The position numbers were made by a program, and so were the translations under genes. From Thereva unica (lineage: Eukaryota > Arthropoda > Insecta > Diptera > Therevidae), in the NCBI GenBank assembly GCA_949987705.1, contig OX465282.1:83688070-83752069 (forward strand): a DNA stretch of 64,000 nucleotides, given 5' to 3'. Under the pieces are notes generated by a model. That model did not search any database and had not been told where the DNA came from. It saw only the letters and a list, made by a program, of their open reading frames with translations. This document shows positions 22,818 to 32,031 of this stretch, in pieces. Numbering within the stretch: position 1 is the stretch's first letter; every line of letters begins with the position of its first letter.

Positions 22818-24411
22818 ATATTTTATAAACCTCATGTTCTACTAAATTTGTATTTATGCCACCGAATAATGAATGTTGTACATGCTCTTTTCTGATACAT
22901 AAGTACTTCATTTTTAGTGCTGAGCTTCGTAAAATATAAGAACGTTGAGACCCAGAATCGATGATGGCTCTGACATTATAATCGTGATCATTTCCTCTTA
23001 ATTTTACTACTAAGGTTTGTAAATACACTTTCGGCAATTTTTCTATACTCGTTAATGTTTGTTCAATTGCCTTAATAGAAGCTGCCTTGTTTTCCCTTTC
23101 ATGTCTCTTAGAAATATCGTTCGAATTTAGGTTGTCACACAACAGCACATGATGTTTTCTCTTACACAAAATGCATCTAGATTTACTCCAACAATCCTTC
23201 GACCTATGCCCACTTTTAAAACAATTAAAACAGCAGTGTCTTTTATTTATTTTTTCCTTTCTCTCTTCTAAAGACATTCCTGTTACCTTTGAGCAGTCCG
23301 AACTGTTATGCTTAGATTCGCAAAACATACAATTACCTGCACCCGCAGTTGTCAATAATCCAGTAGCAGTGGGGATATTTCTTACAGCTTGTGATTTTTC
23401 ATATAAATCCCTTTTCTTTTCACTATGTTTTGCCCTCGATGTGTTTTCCATTTTGAACCCTGTTAATGCCAACATAATTTTCTCCTCGTTTTCTAGTTCA
23501 ATTCGTAGAAAATTCATTAACAATTCAAGACGATTTTGGGGCGTATTTCGTTCACTGTTTTGATAAATTTTCATATACGCATCGCTTCGCTGCCAGGTGC
23601 GTAATAATTCTTCAGGTAGGCACGACTCTATTAAAGGCATAAGCATTGCAGCGCATCTTTTCGTCGTTACATTCAAAGTTTCAAGCGCTCTTAACCTTGA
23701 TTCCAATTTATCCTACAACATAGCCAGTTCCATTTTCTGCTGCGATAAAGTATTCTGTAGTACCAAATTTAATAAGTCCCTGACATAAAATTCCACTAAG
23801 AGTTCTTCTCTTCCATACCTCGCTCGCAAACATTCAATAGCTTTACAATAGTTTTCCTTAATTGCAGGAAAGCTATCAACTAAAGTCCGCGTTTTCGAAC
23901 CAGGAATAGTGGCTTGTGTCAAGTACTGGAACTTATCTCCTTCATCGATAGACGCATCTTCGTGAATTTTGCTAAACTGTGTCCAGAATGGCAACCACTC
24001 CTTCAGCTCACCGCTAAAAAGTTTGAGCTCAAGTTGTGGAAGTTTAAATGGACGCTTATTCTGCACTGATGCAACACTCGTTAGTGTTTGATGTATCCCT
24101 GGAATCGCACTCTCAGTTTCTTTCTCCAAAGCTTCTACATTCATTTTTACCGCAGTAAATCTCATTTGGTATTCATCGGCGCTGTCTATTTCCTTTTCAA
24201 GAGCTCTCTCGTCGGCATCTTCATCTAATAATAATTCGTAAATCTTCGCATTCATATCTACCAACTTAAGATTTTTTTCTTCTAGGAATTTCATCAACCC
24301 TTGGATCACATTACTATCCCTTTCTTCCTTCAAGATCTCCGCCTCCAATAAAATAATTTTCTTGGTGAACGAAGTTCTTAATACGCTACGAGATTTTATA
24401 TACGAATCCAT
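22818..24411 (-). pseudogene. BEL-2 Gag and protease N-terminal part
   Basis: Minus frame from the ATG at 24411 ('MDSYIKSRSVLRTSF', just after the primer site) through a DUF1759-type Gag ('LKLFSGELKEWLPFW', 'IPGSKTRTLVDSFP'), knuckles ('CCFNCFKSGHRSKDC', 'CILCKRKHHVLLC') and the protease start ('IIDSGSQRSYI'). An in-frame TAG at 23713-23715 interrupts Gag just before 'DKLESRLRALETL'. The frame is cut at 22818 by the family A insertion. The remainder of the protease is not found. Confidence 0.9.
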
Positions 24412-24422
24412 TTTGTGATCTA

Positions 24423-24440
24423 GTCCTGTCACGGTCGCCA
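24423..24440 (-). other. BEL-2 primer binding site (tRNA-Arg)
   Basis: Plus strand GTCCTGTCACGGTCGCCA equals the 3' end of insect tRNA-Arg(UCG) with CCA, two bases from the 5' LTR. Confidence 0.8.
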
Positions 24441-24442
24441 CT

Positions 24443-24699
24443 TGTATGGAAAAGTTCAATAATTTCCACGAATGTTTCTAGATCAACAATGTTTATTAAT
24501 TATATAATTGAATATAGATGTGCATAAAATCTCGTAACGTCTAAGGATACAAAAGGGCTTCCTATTCTCAGCTAATCTGAAAATAAAAATGAGGAAATTC
24601 CAAAATTTCCTACATAATATTTTTGACATGAGGCTACTCGATACAAAATGTAAATAATTAATCAGTAGGTGCATTTTCTTACAAGTACATTTTCTAACA
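24443..24699 (-). repeat. BEL-2 5' LTR
   Basis: 257 bp, two visible substitutions from 8678-8934. Followed by ATAAT, the target duplication. Confidence 0.95.
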
Positions 24700-24755
24700 A
24701 TAATTGTGATTGGAATTTAAATTTTGTGCGTGAGAAATAAGGACTTATTAATAAA

Positions 24756-27163
24756 ATGAGTCGAAAGCTAGTGGATTTGCGCACTGTAGAGTTGAAAAAA
24801 GAATTAAGTAAACGCTCGTTGTCAACGGTGGGGGCTAAAAGTGCCCTAACCGCCCTGCTTCAAGAAGCTATGGTGAACGAAGGTAAGGATCCTGAAACCT
24901 ACATACATGTTTGAAGGCGAGGTAGAAGCGGAACCAGAAGAAACGACTGTGAGTATGGCAGAACTTTTTAAGACATTGATGGCGATGAAAGAGGCGCAAG
25001 AACGGTCATCAGCTGCGCAAGAGCGTGCATCGGCAGAGGTGAAGGAAGTGATCACGGCGGAAGTGTTGGCGTTAAAAGATGAACAGAAATTGTTAGCAGT
25101 AGCTCATGAACGCTCGTTAGCAGAACTCAGAGTCTATGGAAGAGCAGAGAAACCAGATGGAGCAGAAATTCGAACTAATGTCACTCTCTGTTGACAAAAA
25201 GCTGGATAACGTAAAGGAAAATGTAAGGAATGATCTGGAAAATCTCGAATCTTCCATCAAGGCAAATGTGAGGAATGATCTGGAAAATCTCGAATCTTCC
25301 ATCAAGGCAAATGTAAGGAATGATCTGGATAATCTCGAAACTTCCATCAAGGCAAACGTAAGGAATGATCTAGGAAAACTCGAAATTGAACTAGAAACCG
25401 TCAGAGCCGATCTAGAAAGGGTAAAGATTCATCACCCAGTGACGGCATCTCACGAAGTCATCGGAGTTAGGAAACTGCAGCCTCCAACTTTCGACGGACA
25501 AAGCCCGTGGTCTACTTACAAGCTCCAATTCGAAGCAGCAGCAGCAGGCAATTTCTGGACTGAGGGGGAAAAAGCAATGGCTTTAACGTTGTCACTAAGG
25601 GGCACAGCAGCAGAAATATTGCAGTCAATACCAGCAGAACATCGCAACAGCTACGGGTTCTTAGTTCAAGCGCTGGAAATGCGTTACGGTGATCAGCACA
25701 TGCAAGGGGTTTATCGACTTCAACTTCGCAATCGACTTCAAAAGCCAGGAGAAACTTTACAACAACTATGCGTCGATATCGAGAGGTTAGTGCATCTGGC
25801 TTATCCTAGCTTCAGCCAAGACTACATCAACGAAGTAGCAAGAGAGGCTTTCCTTAACTCTTTTGCTGACCGAGATCTACAACAGGCAGCCAGATTGGCC
25901 GGAAAGAAGAATACCGCAGAAGTTTTGGCATATGCTCTGGCATACGAGGCAGCGAAGCAAGCAACAAGGAATACGGTCCACCTCAGGGGAATCAATATGA
26001 CTGAGAACATTTGCCATCGAGTCAACACCTGGGAAGTACGTCGTCGTCTACGATGCTGGAACTGTGGCGAGCCGGGCCATTTACAAAGGAGTTGCCGAAA
26101 GCGAAGGAGAGTGGAATCGCCAGGGAGTAGGAGTGGCTCAACATGCTGTGAAAAATGTGGACAACGGCAGAAAGGCGACCGGAGGGAGTTAGTGGGGAAA
26201 ATGGAGACCCCTGACATCGTCAACATCACCCAACTGCAGCGTGGCGACAACAGCCTTGTCATCGAGGGGAAAGTTGGTGATGAACAATACACAATTACCG
26301 TGGATACAGGTGCTTCAAGATCTGTCATCAGGGCTGATTTGGTCGGTAGAAAGTGGCTGAAAAACGCGGACCAGTACATTCTGAAAACTGTAACAGGAGA
26401 ACCAGTGAAATTACATGGGGAAACAATGATGGACGTGGTACTCGGCGACATTAAGTTTACACATTCGTTCCTGGTAGCTGACATAGTAGACGAGTGTATT
26501 CTTGGTTTGGACTTTATGACAACACACGGAATACTATTGGACCTTGGAGAATTGATGATGAAACACCGCAACAGGGGAATTCCAATGGATACTGCACTGT
26601 CCCGGCGACCATGCGAACCGGGTTTTAAGTATCGTTGGCGTATTGAGGAAAAGTGCCAAAAGACGACTGCGGAGCAAAGCATAAAATATGAGGACCAAGG
26701 AATTCGAGATGCGCAACGCGACGACCCGGACATTTCTGCGATTTTGTCATGAAAAGAACACAACGAGAAGCCTAAATGGAAAGACATCGCAGAGAGAAGT
26801 GAAATCCTGAAGAGCTATTGGGCCCAATGGGATTCATGGCATATCGAAGGAGGAGTATTGAAGCGCAAATGGGAAACAGCTGATGGTACCTCTCATCGAA
26901 TGCAGGTGTTAGTCCCTCGTGCTGGAATAACAGATATTCTTGAGGAGTGTCATAATAGCCCGTCAGGAGAACATTTGGAAGTCAACAAAACTCTGTCAAA
27001 AATAAAGGAGAGATTCTATTGGCTTCACATGCGGGAGGATGTTACGAATTGGTGTCGCAAATGCACAGCTTGTGCCGGCAGCCAGGGTCCTCGAGTAAGA
27101 GCGAAAGGAGAAATAAGACAACACCACGTTGGAGCCTCAGTTGACAAAATCTCAAGGGGGAAT
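24756..27163 (+). pseudogene. Family A polyprotein, copy 2, decayed
   Basis: Same domain order as copy 1: SAP-like start, coiled coil, Gag core, CCHC knuckle ('CWNCGEPGHLQRSC'), protease ('TVDTGASRSVI'), the RNase H remnant and H2C2 finger. A 4-nt duplication near 24903 and a 2-nt loss near 25127 shift the frame. A TGA at 26750-26752 replaces the Trp codon seen in the other copies. The coiled coil has an expanded 'SSIKANVRNDLENLE' repeat. The GPY/F tail is deleted and the sequence passes straight into mid-LTR at 27164. It shares both large deletions with copies 1 and 3. Confidence 0.92.
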
Positions 27164-27459
27164 CCTGCCTATATAAAAGCGCCTGGCAGCCGCTATCGAG
27201 TCAGTTTTGATTTGAAAGGCGATAAAAGTGTTCTAAAGTGAAAACAGTGAAAAGTGGTGATTTAAAAGTGAACTATAAAGCGATAGATAGAGTTTAATAG
27301 TGCGAGTTATTAAATTTAAAGTGATTATAGTGAACTGTAAGAATTGTGTTTGTAATTAAATTGTGTTTCGGTTTGTAATAAATAAATTATTGTGTGGATA
27401 CTTAAAAAGTGTATTCCTTAATTAATCCTACGAATCCGTTAAGCCGTAAAAACGTAACA
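27164..27459 (+). repeat. Family A copy 2, truncated 3' LTR
   Basis: Matches the second part of the LTR from the TATATAAAA element onward. The first ~195 bp and the polypurine tract are gone. Confidence 0.92.
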
Positions 27460-27713
27460 ATACATTGCGCACACATGTCCTCGCTTTTTTGTTAGTTTCG
27501 GCTTGAGACGAACATCGGCAACATTAAAAATGTGTGGGTTATGTTTTAGCGAGGCGATACTACTAACACTAATATGGTCCTAACCAGAAGAAGGTAATAA
27601 AAAGCACTATATAATTAGACATGGAACATGTGTTACGGTATTTTCAAAGAGCTTCAGGATAAACTATATTTAATGTTCTGGAATTTGGAGCTAAGATATG
27701 AAGATTTTCAGCT

Positions 27714-27845
27714 TTAGCCACTCTTGAACAACCCATACAGCGGTCCGTGGGAGAAACATGGCTTTACCAGATCGAGCCCAACGACTTTCAGTGATTGCCC
27801 TTGTGACTTGTTGATGCTCATGGCGAAACTCAGACGCACAGGGAA
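27714..27845 (-). pseudogene. Helitron helicase fragment
   Basis: The minus strand reads 44 codons: '[20 protein letters not shown]', then '[11 protein letters not shown]', then a stop. These are motifs V-VI of Helitron Pif1-like helicases, with the usual 'LYVACSRV' degenerated. It is of a different type from the Helentron helicase at 7166, so it derives from another Helitron. Confidence 0.82.
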
Positions 27846-27916
27846 TCTATCTATCTACATATATTAATAAAAGAAAGCGTGTGTCTGTGTGTTTGACTGA
27901 AAATGCTTTGCTTCTC

Positions 27917-28640
27917 TTAATTTCCTTCGAGAAAAGTTCGTAGGGGCTCAGGAGGATCAAGTAATGGCGGCAGTCGAACCTTACCTCCACTACAACACAT
28001 ACTTTCAGTTTCTCCTTTCCATTTCTTTGCCTCACAATGCTGGCACGAGATGCACATTGACCCTATCATGCATGCAGGATCAGAGGCATAATCTGCTGAT
28101 GGTCTATAGTTAAAGGCCTGATTTTTAAAACTTCTCCACAACGAAACTCGAACGGCAGCTGTTCTAGTTCTATTTCTCTGCTGTCTCGCATCTCTTGCAA
28201 GGGTGTCCTCAACTTCCCTTCTGCTTTGATGTGAGTCTGCATCCTGTTGCTGTCTCGCCTCTCTTTCAGAGGTGTCTTCAGCTTCTCTTCTTCTTCTTTG
28301 CACTTGTGCATTCTTATGCAGTCTTGCCTCTCTTTCAGAGCTGTCTTCAGCTTCTATTCTGCTTCGATGTGAGTCTGCGTCCTGTTGATGTCTCGCCTCT
28401 CTTTCAGTGGTGTCTTCAGCTTCTCTTCTTCTTCTTTGCACTTATGTAGTCTTATGCAGTCTTGCCTCTCTTTCAGAGCTGTCTTCAGCTTCTATTCTGC
28501 TTCGATGTGAGTCTGCGTCCTGTTGCTGCCTCGCCTCTCTTTTAGAGGTGTCTTCAGCTTCTCTTCTTCTTCTTTGCACTTGTGCATTCTTATGCAGTCT
28601 TGCCTCCCTTCTTTTAAAAATTAAAACAAACACCACCAGG
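27917..28640 (-). pseudogene. Helentron N-terminal region with 23-residue repeats
   Basis: Minus strand, two frames. About eight copies of a 23-residue (69-bp) charged repeat of the type 'EAEDTSEREARQQQDADSH' are followed by the Helitron N-terminal signature ('CQHCEAKKWKGETESMCCSGGKVRLP', shown in two parts: Cys pairs then CCSGGKVRLPPL) and 'PPEPLRTFLEG'. The Rep nuclease and helicase do not follow. Directly beyond lies 'tatattaataaaagaaag' (27857-27875), a motif seen at Helentron ends. The frame is interrupted near 28442. Confidence 0.8.
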
Positions 28641-29363
28641 CTAATGTTAATTTTTTTCTATCACATAAAAAAACCAAAAAAATTATTTAAAAAAATAACA
28701 CTTGTACGGATAATGACCAAATCCCAGCGTGTTCAATTTTAAATTGAGGATATTTCTAAAATAACTGATATTTAAATACTCGTACCATAACATATCTGAT
28801 GTTACCAATTCATTCAGGATGCAACAGGAAAAGCCCTCTTTTTTATTGCTTTGCACCCTTTCCTAATAACTCACCGCAAAAAACAAAAACCCAGGGAACA
28901 GATGAAACAGGTAAAAAACTTCGAGGGAATACAGTCCGTTAATTTTATTACTTTGTATACCTACCGGAAACGTATCATAAAAACTCAGTTTCTGAAAATT
29001 TGCTTTACTACTTTTGCTGCCGTATTTGATGTTTTACCTTTTTTCTTCGGACAGTATTTTTTTCAGGCCTTTCTGAGATTTGAAACAAATAATTTTAAAC
29101 CAGAATTGAATTGTAATCTTTCAATTGGTGGCATTAATAATGTTCTACGATATACATTAGCCGAGATATCAGGCGTAGAGCATAAAAAATGGTGAAAAAT
29201 CGTACTAATTAATTAATTAAAATAAAACTAATCACAATAGCGAAAAACGGAAACTTACTTCCACCTTCTGGGGTATCCATGCATCTACAAAAAAATATGA
29301 GTGTGCTTAGGACCACACTTTAGAAGTAAAACTTTTGTGCCCAACGGCTAGTAATATGCAATA
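28641..29363. other. Unassigned segment with a 114-codon frame
   Basis: AT-rich sequence. A plus-strand frame at 28851-29195 has hydrophobic stretches but no family I recognise, and it could be chance. No repeats seen. Confidence 0.4.
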
Positions 29364-29772
29364 TACTACGTTTCCATGACAGCTTGAGTACTCGAAGGCT
29401 TGAAAATCTCAAGAACTCGAGCGCGTATATGCGCTGCCTACTTGAAGCGGCATATTAGCTTAAACTGAGCTTGAGTTCTTTAGCTGTCATTTGAAGTTAC
29501 TATTATATTTCTTTTATTTCTTCCTTTTATCGTGCTTTTATTTCTTCATTAATATTTTTGTCTCCTCATATTCCCACACATTACCTTTAGACACATTTAC
29601 AGGCCTAACTTTCGCAATTTCGAGCACTCAAGCTTTCAAGCTCGGTTTACATGACAAGCACTCGAGCCGATCACAAAAATCTTTTTGATCGACTCCAGTC
29701 GAGCTGCTTGCGTTTACATATGTACTTGAAGTATGCTTCAAGTAAGCTTCAAGCTGTCATGGAAACGCACTA
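29364..29772. mobile_element. MITE with TA flanks
   Basis: Inverted ends CGTTTCCATGACAGCTTGA at 29369-29387 and its exact complement at 29749-29767, with TA at 29364-29365 and 29771-29772. Three terminal bases differ between ends (CTA versus GTG). The interior is rich in short CTTGAA/CTCGAG motifs. No coding capacity. Confidence 0.8.
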
Positions 29773-29781
29773 ATAGATATA

Positions 29782-30207
29782 TACCCCGTTTATGACTAGG
29801 TCGAAAAGTTGAGTCGAGATTGAGTTGAAATTTCGACCACCGTATATGAAGTTGAGTTGAGTTCACTTTGGGTTGAAATAGAGTTGAAATGATTCAAAAC
29901 ATAACAACAAATTTTTGTGGAAAATTCTCATTTATAGATACGTAAAAATTTAGAATGAAATAATTTATTTTTCCTGTACCAGAAAAAACATCAAACACAA
30001 AACTAACGCCGACTGCGGACTTCACGAATAGTAAACAAACAAGATAAATGTCACTTCAACCCAATTTCAATTCAACCTGCGTATATGAGGTAAAATTCAA
30101 CTCAATCCAGGTAGGAGAGCTGAGTTGGGTTGAGTGGACCCACTTTCAACTCGACATCCGTTTATGACTGGGTTGAACCTGGGTTGAAGCTAGTCATAAA
30201 CGGGGTA
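29782..30207. mobile_element. Second MITE with TA flanks
   Basis: Terminal repeats CCCCGTTTATGACTAG at 29784 and its complement ending 30205, flanked by TA at 29782-29783 and 30206-30207. The interior has repeated GTTGAGTTGA-like motifs on both strands. It lies 9 bp from the previous MITE. Confidence 0.85.
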
Positions 30208-30677
30208 ATAGTGGAAAGTCTGTCGGATCTATAGTACGCTTGAGAAAATTCAGGCCAACGACAGATGCAGGAAGAATAGTGACGAATCTACTGACGGACT
30301 TGATACAAATACTATTTGAAAATATCAATATTTATGAATTCCTATTTACAATAAACCGTAAACGTGACCGAGTAAAAATAATTTTTATTGGCTAATTTTC
30401 TTAAAAGCATACACGCGGTGCACCTAGTACGTATAGCATATAAGTGCGCATCCCACACAGGTATGCACGCTTCCGCCACAGGCATGGATACTACCGCCAC
30501 AGGCACGAAAATCTAAACATTCGCCTCATGGAAGTAATAGCCTTATGACACTGGCTTCATCGTAGGCTGAAAATACTGTCTTGGCTAGACTGAAAACTGA
30601 AAGAAAAAATTCAAAGGAGATTTTCCCGTATGTAAGAGTGAGAGGAATATATTCAAACTTTTCTTGGCTGAATTTTA

Positions 30678-30793
30678 AGTGTTATAAAAAGTCTAGAAAA
30701 CTGTTATAAAAAGCATAGAAAAGAATGAAATTCATGTTCTTTTTCTATGCTTTTTATAACAGTTTGCTACATCTCTAGACTTTTTATAACAGT
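30678..30793. repeat. Double hairpin
   Basis: Outer arms 30678-30697 and 30774-30793 (AGTGTTATAAAAAGTCTAGA) enclose inner arms 30701-30726 and 30735-30761 (CTGTTATAAAAAGCATAG...). Outer and inner arms share GTTATAAAAAG. Confidence 0.85.
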
Positions 30794-30819
30794 GAGTGAG
30801 AATCAAAATAAATTGAAGT

Positions 30820-31410
30820 AATAAATTGAAGTATATTGTAGACTAAGTGCCCACGAACAAAAAAATATTCATACATACTCTCTTGAAACTTTTTGTATGG
30901 ATTAAGAAACCCTAGACTACCAACTTTTCTTCTGCAAAAATGTTTGAAACCGCAACTTTTTTCCTTCACGTTGCTCGAAAGTCGACCTTTTCATGGTACC
31001 CAAAAAATTTATAGATACTGTTTTTTGACCAATCATAGTCGCATGAGATGGCGATGATACGCGCGAAACAAAACTCGTCCGACAAAAATGTTGGACGCTA
31101 AAGGGTGTCTACCACCCCAAACCTGCTAAGTTATGGGCTTCCAAAAATTTATTAATAACAAGCTAATTTTTTCAGGATCGATTAAGAAAAATATGTGGAG
31201 TTACATGGTATATGTGTCCTACAAAATTTGTGTGCCGATTTCGAGCAACGTGGGGGAAAAAGCCGCGGTTTCAAACATTCTCGCAGAAGAAAAGTTGGTA
31301 GACTAGGTGTCCTTATCCTTAATCCATACAAAAAGTTTCAAGAGGGTATGTATGAATATTTTTTTTGTTCGTGGGCACTTAGTCTATTATAATTGAAGTG
31401 GCAGCAAATA
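30820..31410. mobile_element. Foldback element with ~160-bp arms
   Basis: The arms at about 30836-30990 and 31233-31395 are inverted copies, starting with GACTAAGTGCCCACGAAC and including 'AAACTTTTTGTATGGATTAA' and 'GTTTGAAACCGC'. A ~240-bp unique core lies between them. The small frames on either strand here are arm artefacts. No TSD identified. Confidence 0.78.
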
Positions 31411-31448
31411 TAGTAATTATAATTGAAGTGAGAATAAATAATAGATAT

Positions 31449-31919
31449 TGTGATGATTATGCGCCATCTGTTTGTCGAGAGGATGAATCAACGATTTTCG
31501 GTTGTTGTCTGAACTAAGAATTTATGTACTAAACTAACGAGCGATAAGCGAAGACAACTTCAAGCTGGTCGAAACTTAAGGAAATAAAAGAACATACCAC
31601 AAGGAACCAGAAAACGAAGGTTCCAGAAAGTAGACAAAGGTGGAGCTGCCTATATAAAAGCGCCTGGCAGCCGCTATCGAGTCAGTTTTGATTATAAAGG
31701 CGATACAAGTGTTCCAAAGTGAAAAGTGGTGAAATAAAAAGCGATAATTAGAATTGAATAGTGCGAAATATTAAATTTGCTAGTGATTATAGTGAACTGT
31801 AAGAATTGTGTTTATTTTTAAATTGTGTTTGGTTTGTAATAAATAAGTTTTGTTTGGATAATTAAAAAGTGTATTCCTTAATTAATCCTACGAATCCGTT
31901 AAGCCGTAAAAACGTAACA
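31449..31919 (+). repeat. Family A copy 3, 5' LTR
   Basis: 471 bp. Close to 35243-35716, sharing changes such as 'gattataaaggcgatacaag' that distinguish this pair from copies 1 and 2. Confidence 0.95.
31651..31687 (+). promoter_or_regulatory. Family A LTR core promoter
   Basis: TATATAAAAG at 31651-31660 is followed by TCAGTT at 31682-31687. This matches an arthropod TATA plus initiator arrangement with the A of the initiator 33 nt from the TATA start. The same pair is kept in every family A LTR here. Confidence 0.75.
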
Positions 31920-31921
31920 AT

Positions 31922-31939
31922 TGGTGTCAGAAGTGGGAT
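31922..31939 (+). other. Family A primer binding site (tRNA-Leu), copy 3
   Basis: TGGTGTCAGAAGTGGGAT, complementary to the 3' end of tRNA-Leu(CAG) over 18 nt. Confidence 0.85.
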
Positions 31940-32031
31940 TAATTAAGAGATAAGTGAAATAAGTGAACTTGAATAATAATTGTGACTGGAATTTAAATGA
32001 AATGCGTGAGAAATAAGGACTTATTAATAAA

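Larger units (their letters stand above)
8678..24699 (-). mobile_element. BEL/Pao element BEL-2, split by hAT and gypsy insertions
   Basis: Identical-length 257-bp LTRs at 8678-8934 and 24443-24699 start TGTATGGAAAAG and end TTTTCTAACA. By eye they differ at two positions, so the insertion is recent. A perfect 5-bp duplication ATAAT flanks the element. Orientation is minus: primer site (24423-24440), gag and protease on the right, pol on the left. Two later insertions separate the coding region: family A copy 1 within the protease and the hAT just after the GW-x-x-x-G motif. Part of the protease C-terminus is deleted between them. Confidence 0.95.
8134..27459 (+). mobile_element. Family A gypsy element, copy 2, split by BEL-2
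   Basis: The 5' LTR (8134-8625), primer site and leader lie left of BEL-2. The body (24756-27163) and a truncated 3' LTR (27164-27459) lie right of it. The interruption is bracketed by the 5-bp duplication ATAAT (8673-8677 and 24700-24704), which shows BEL-2 inserted into the leader of this copy. The flanks are GTAC on the left and ATAC on the right, so a clean target duplication is not seen. The 3' end was shortened by a deletion running from the integrase tail into the middle of the LTR. Confidence 0.9.

Noticed and set aside
6181..28640. One Helentron split by the whole nested block (N-terminus at 27917-28640, C-terminus at 6526-7609, same strand)
   Set aside because: Orientation fits, but the sequences next to the nest on both sides are not helicase and a different helicase fragment lies at 27714, so continuity is not supported.
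28851..29195. 114-codon frame as a host gene
   Set aside because: Composition and hydrophobic runs are compatible with chance in AT-rich DNA and no family is recognised.
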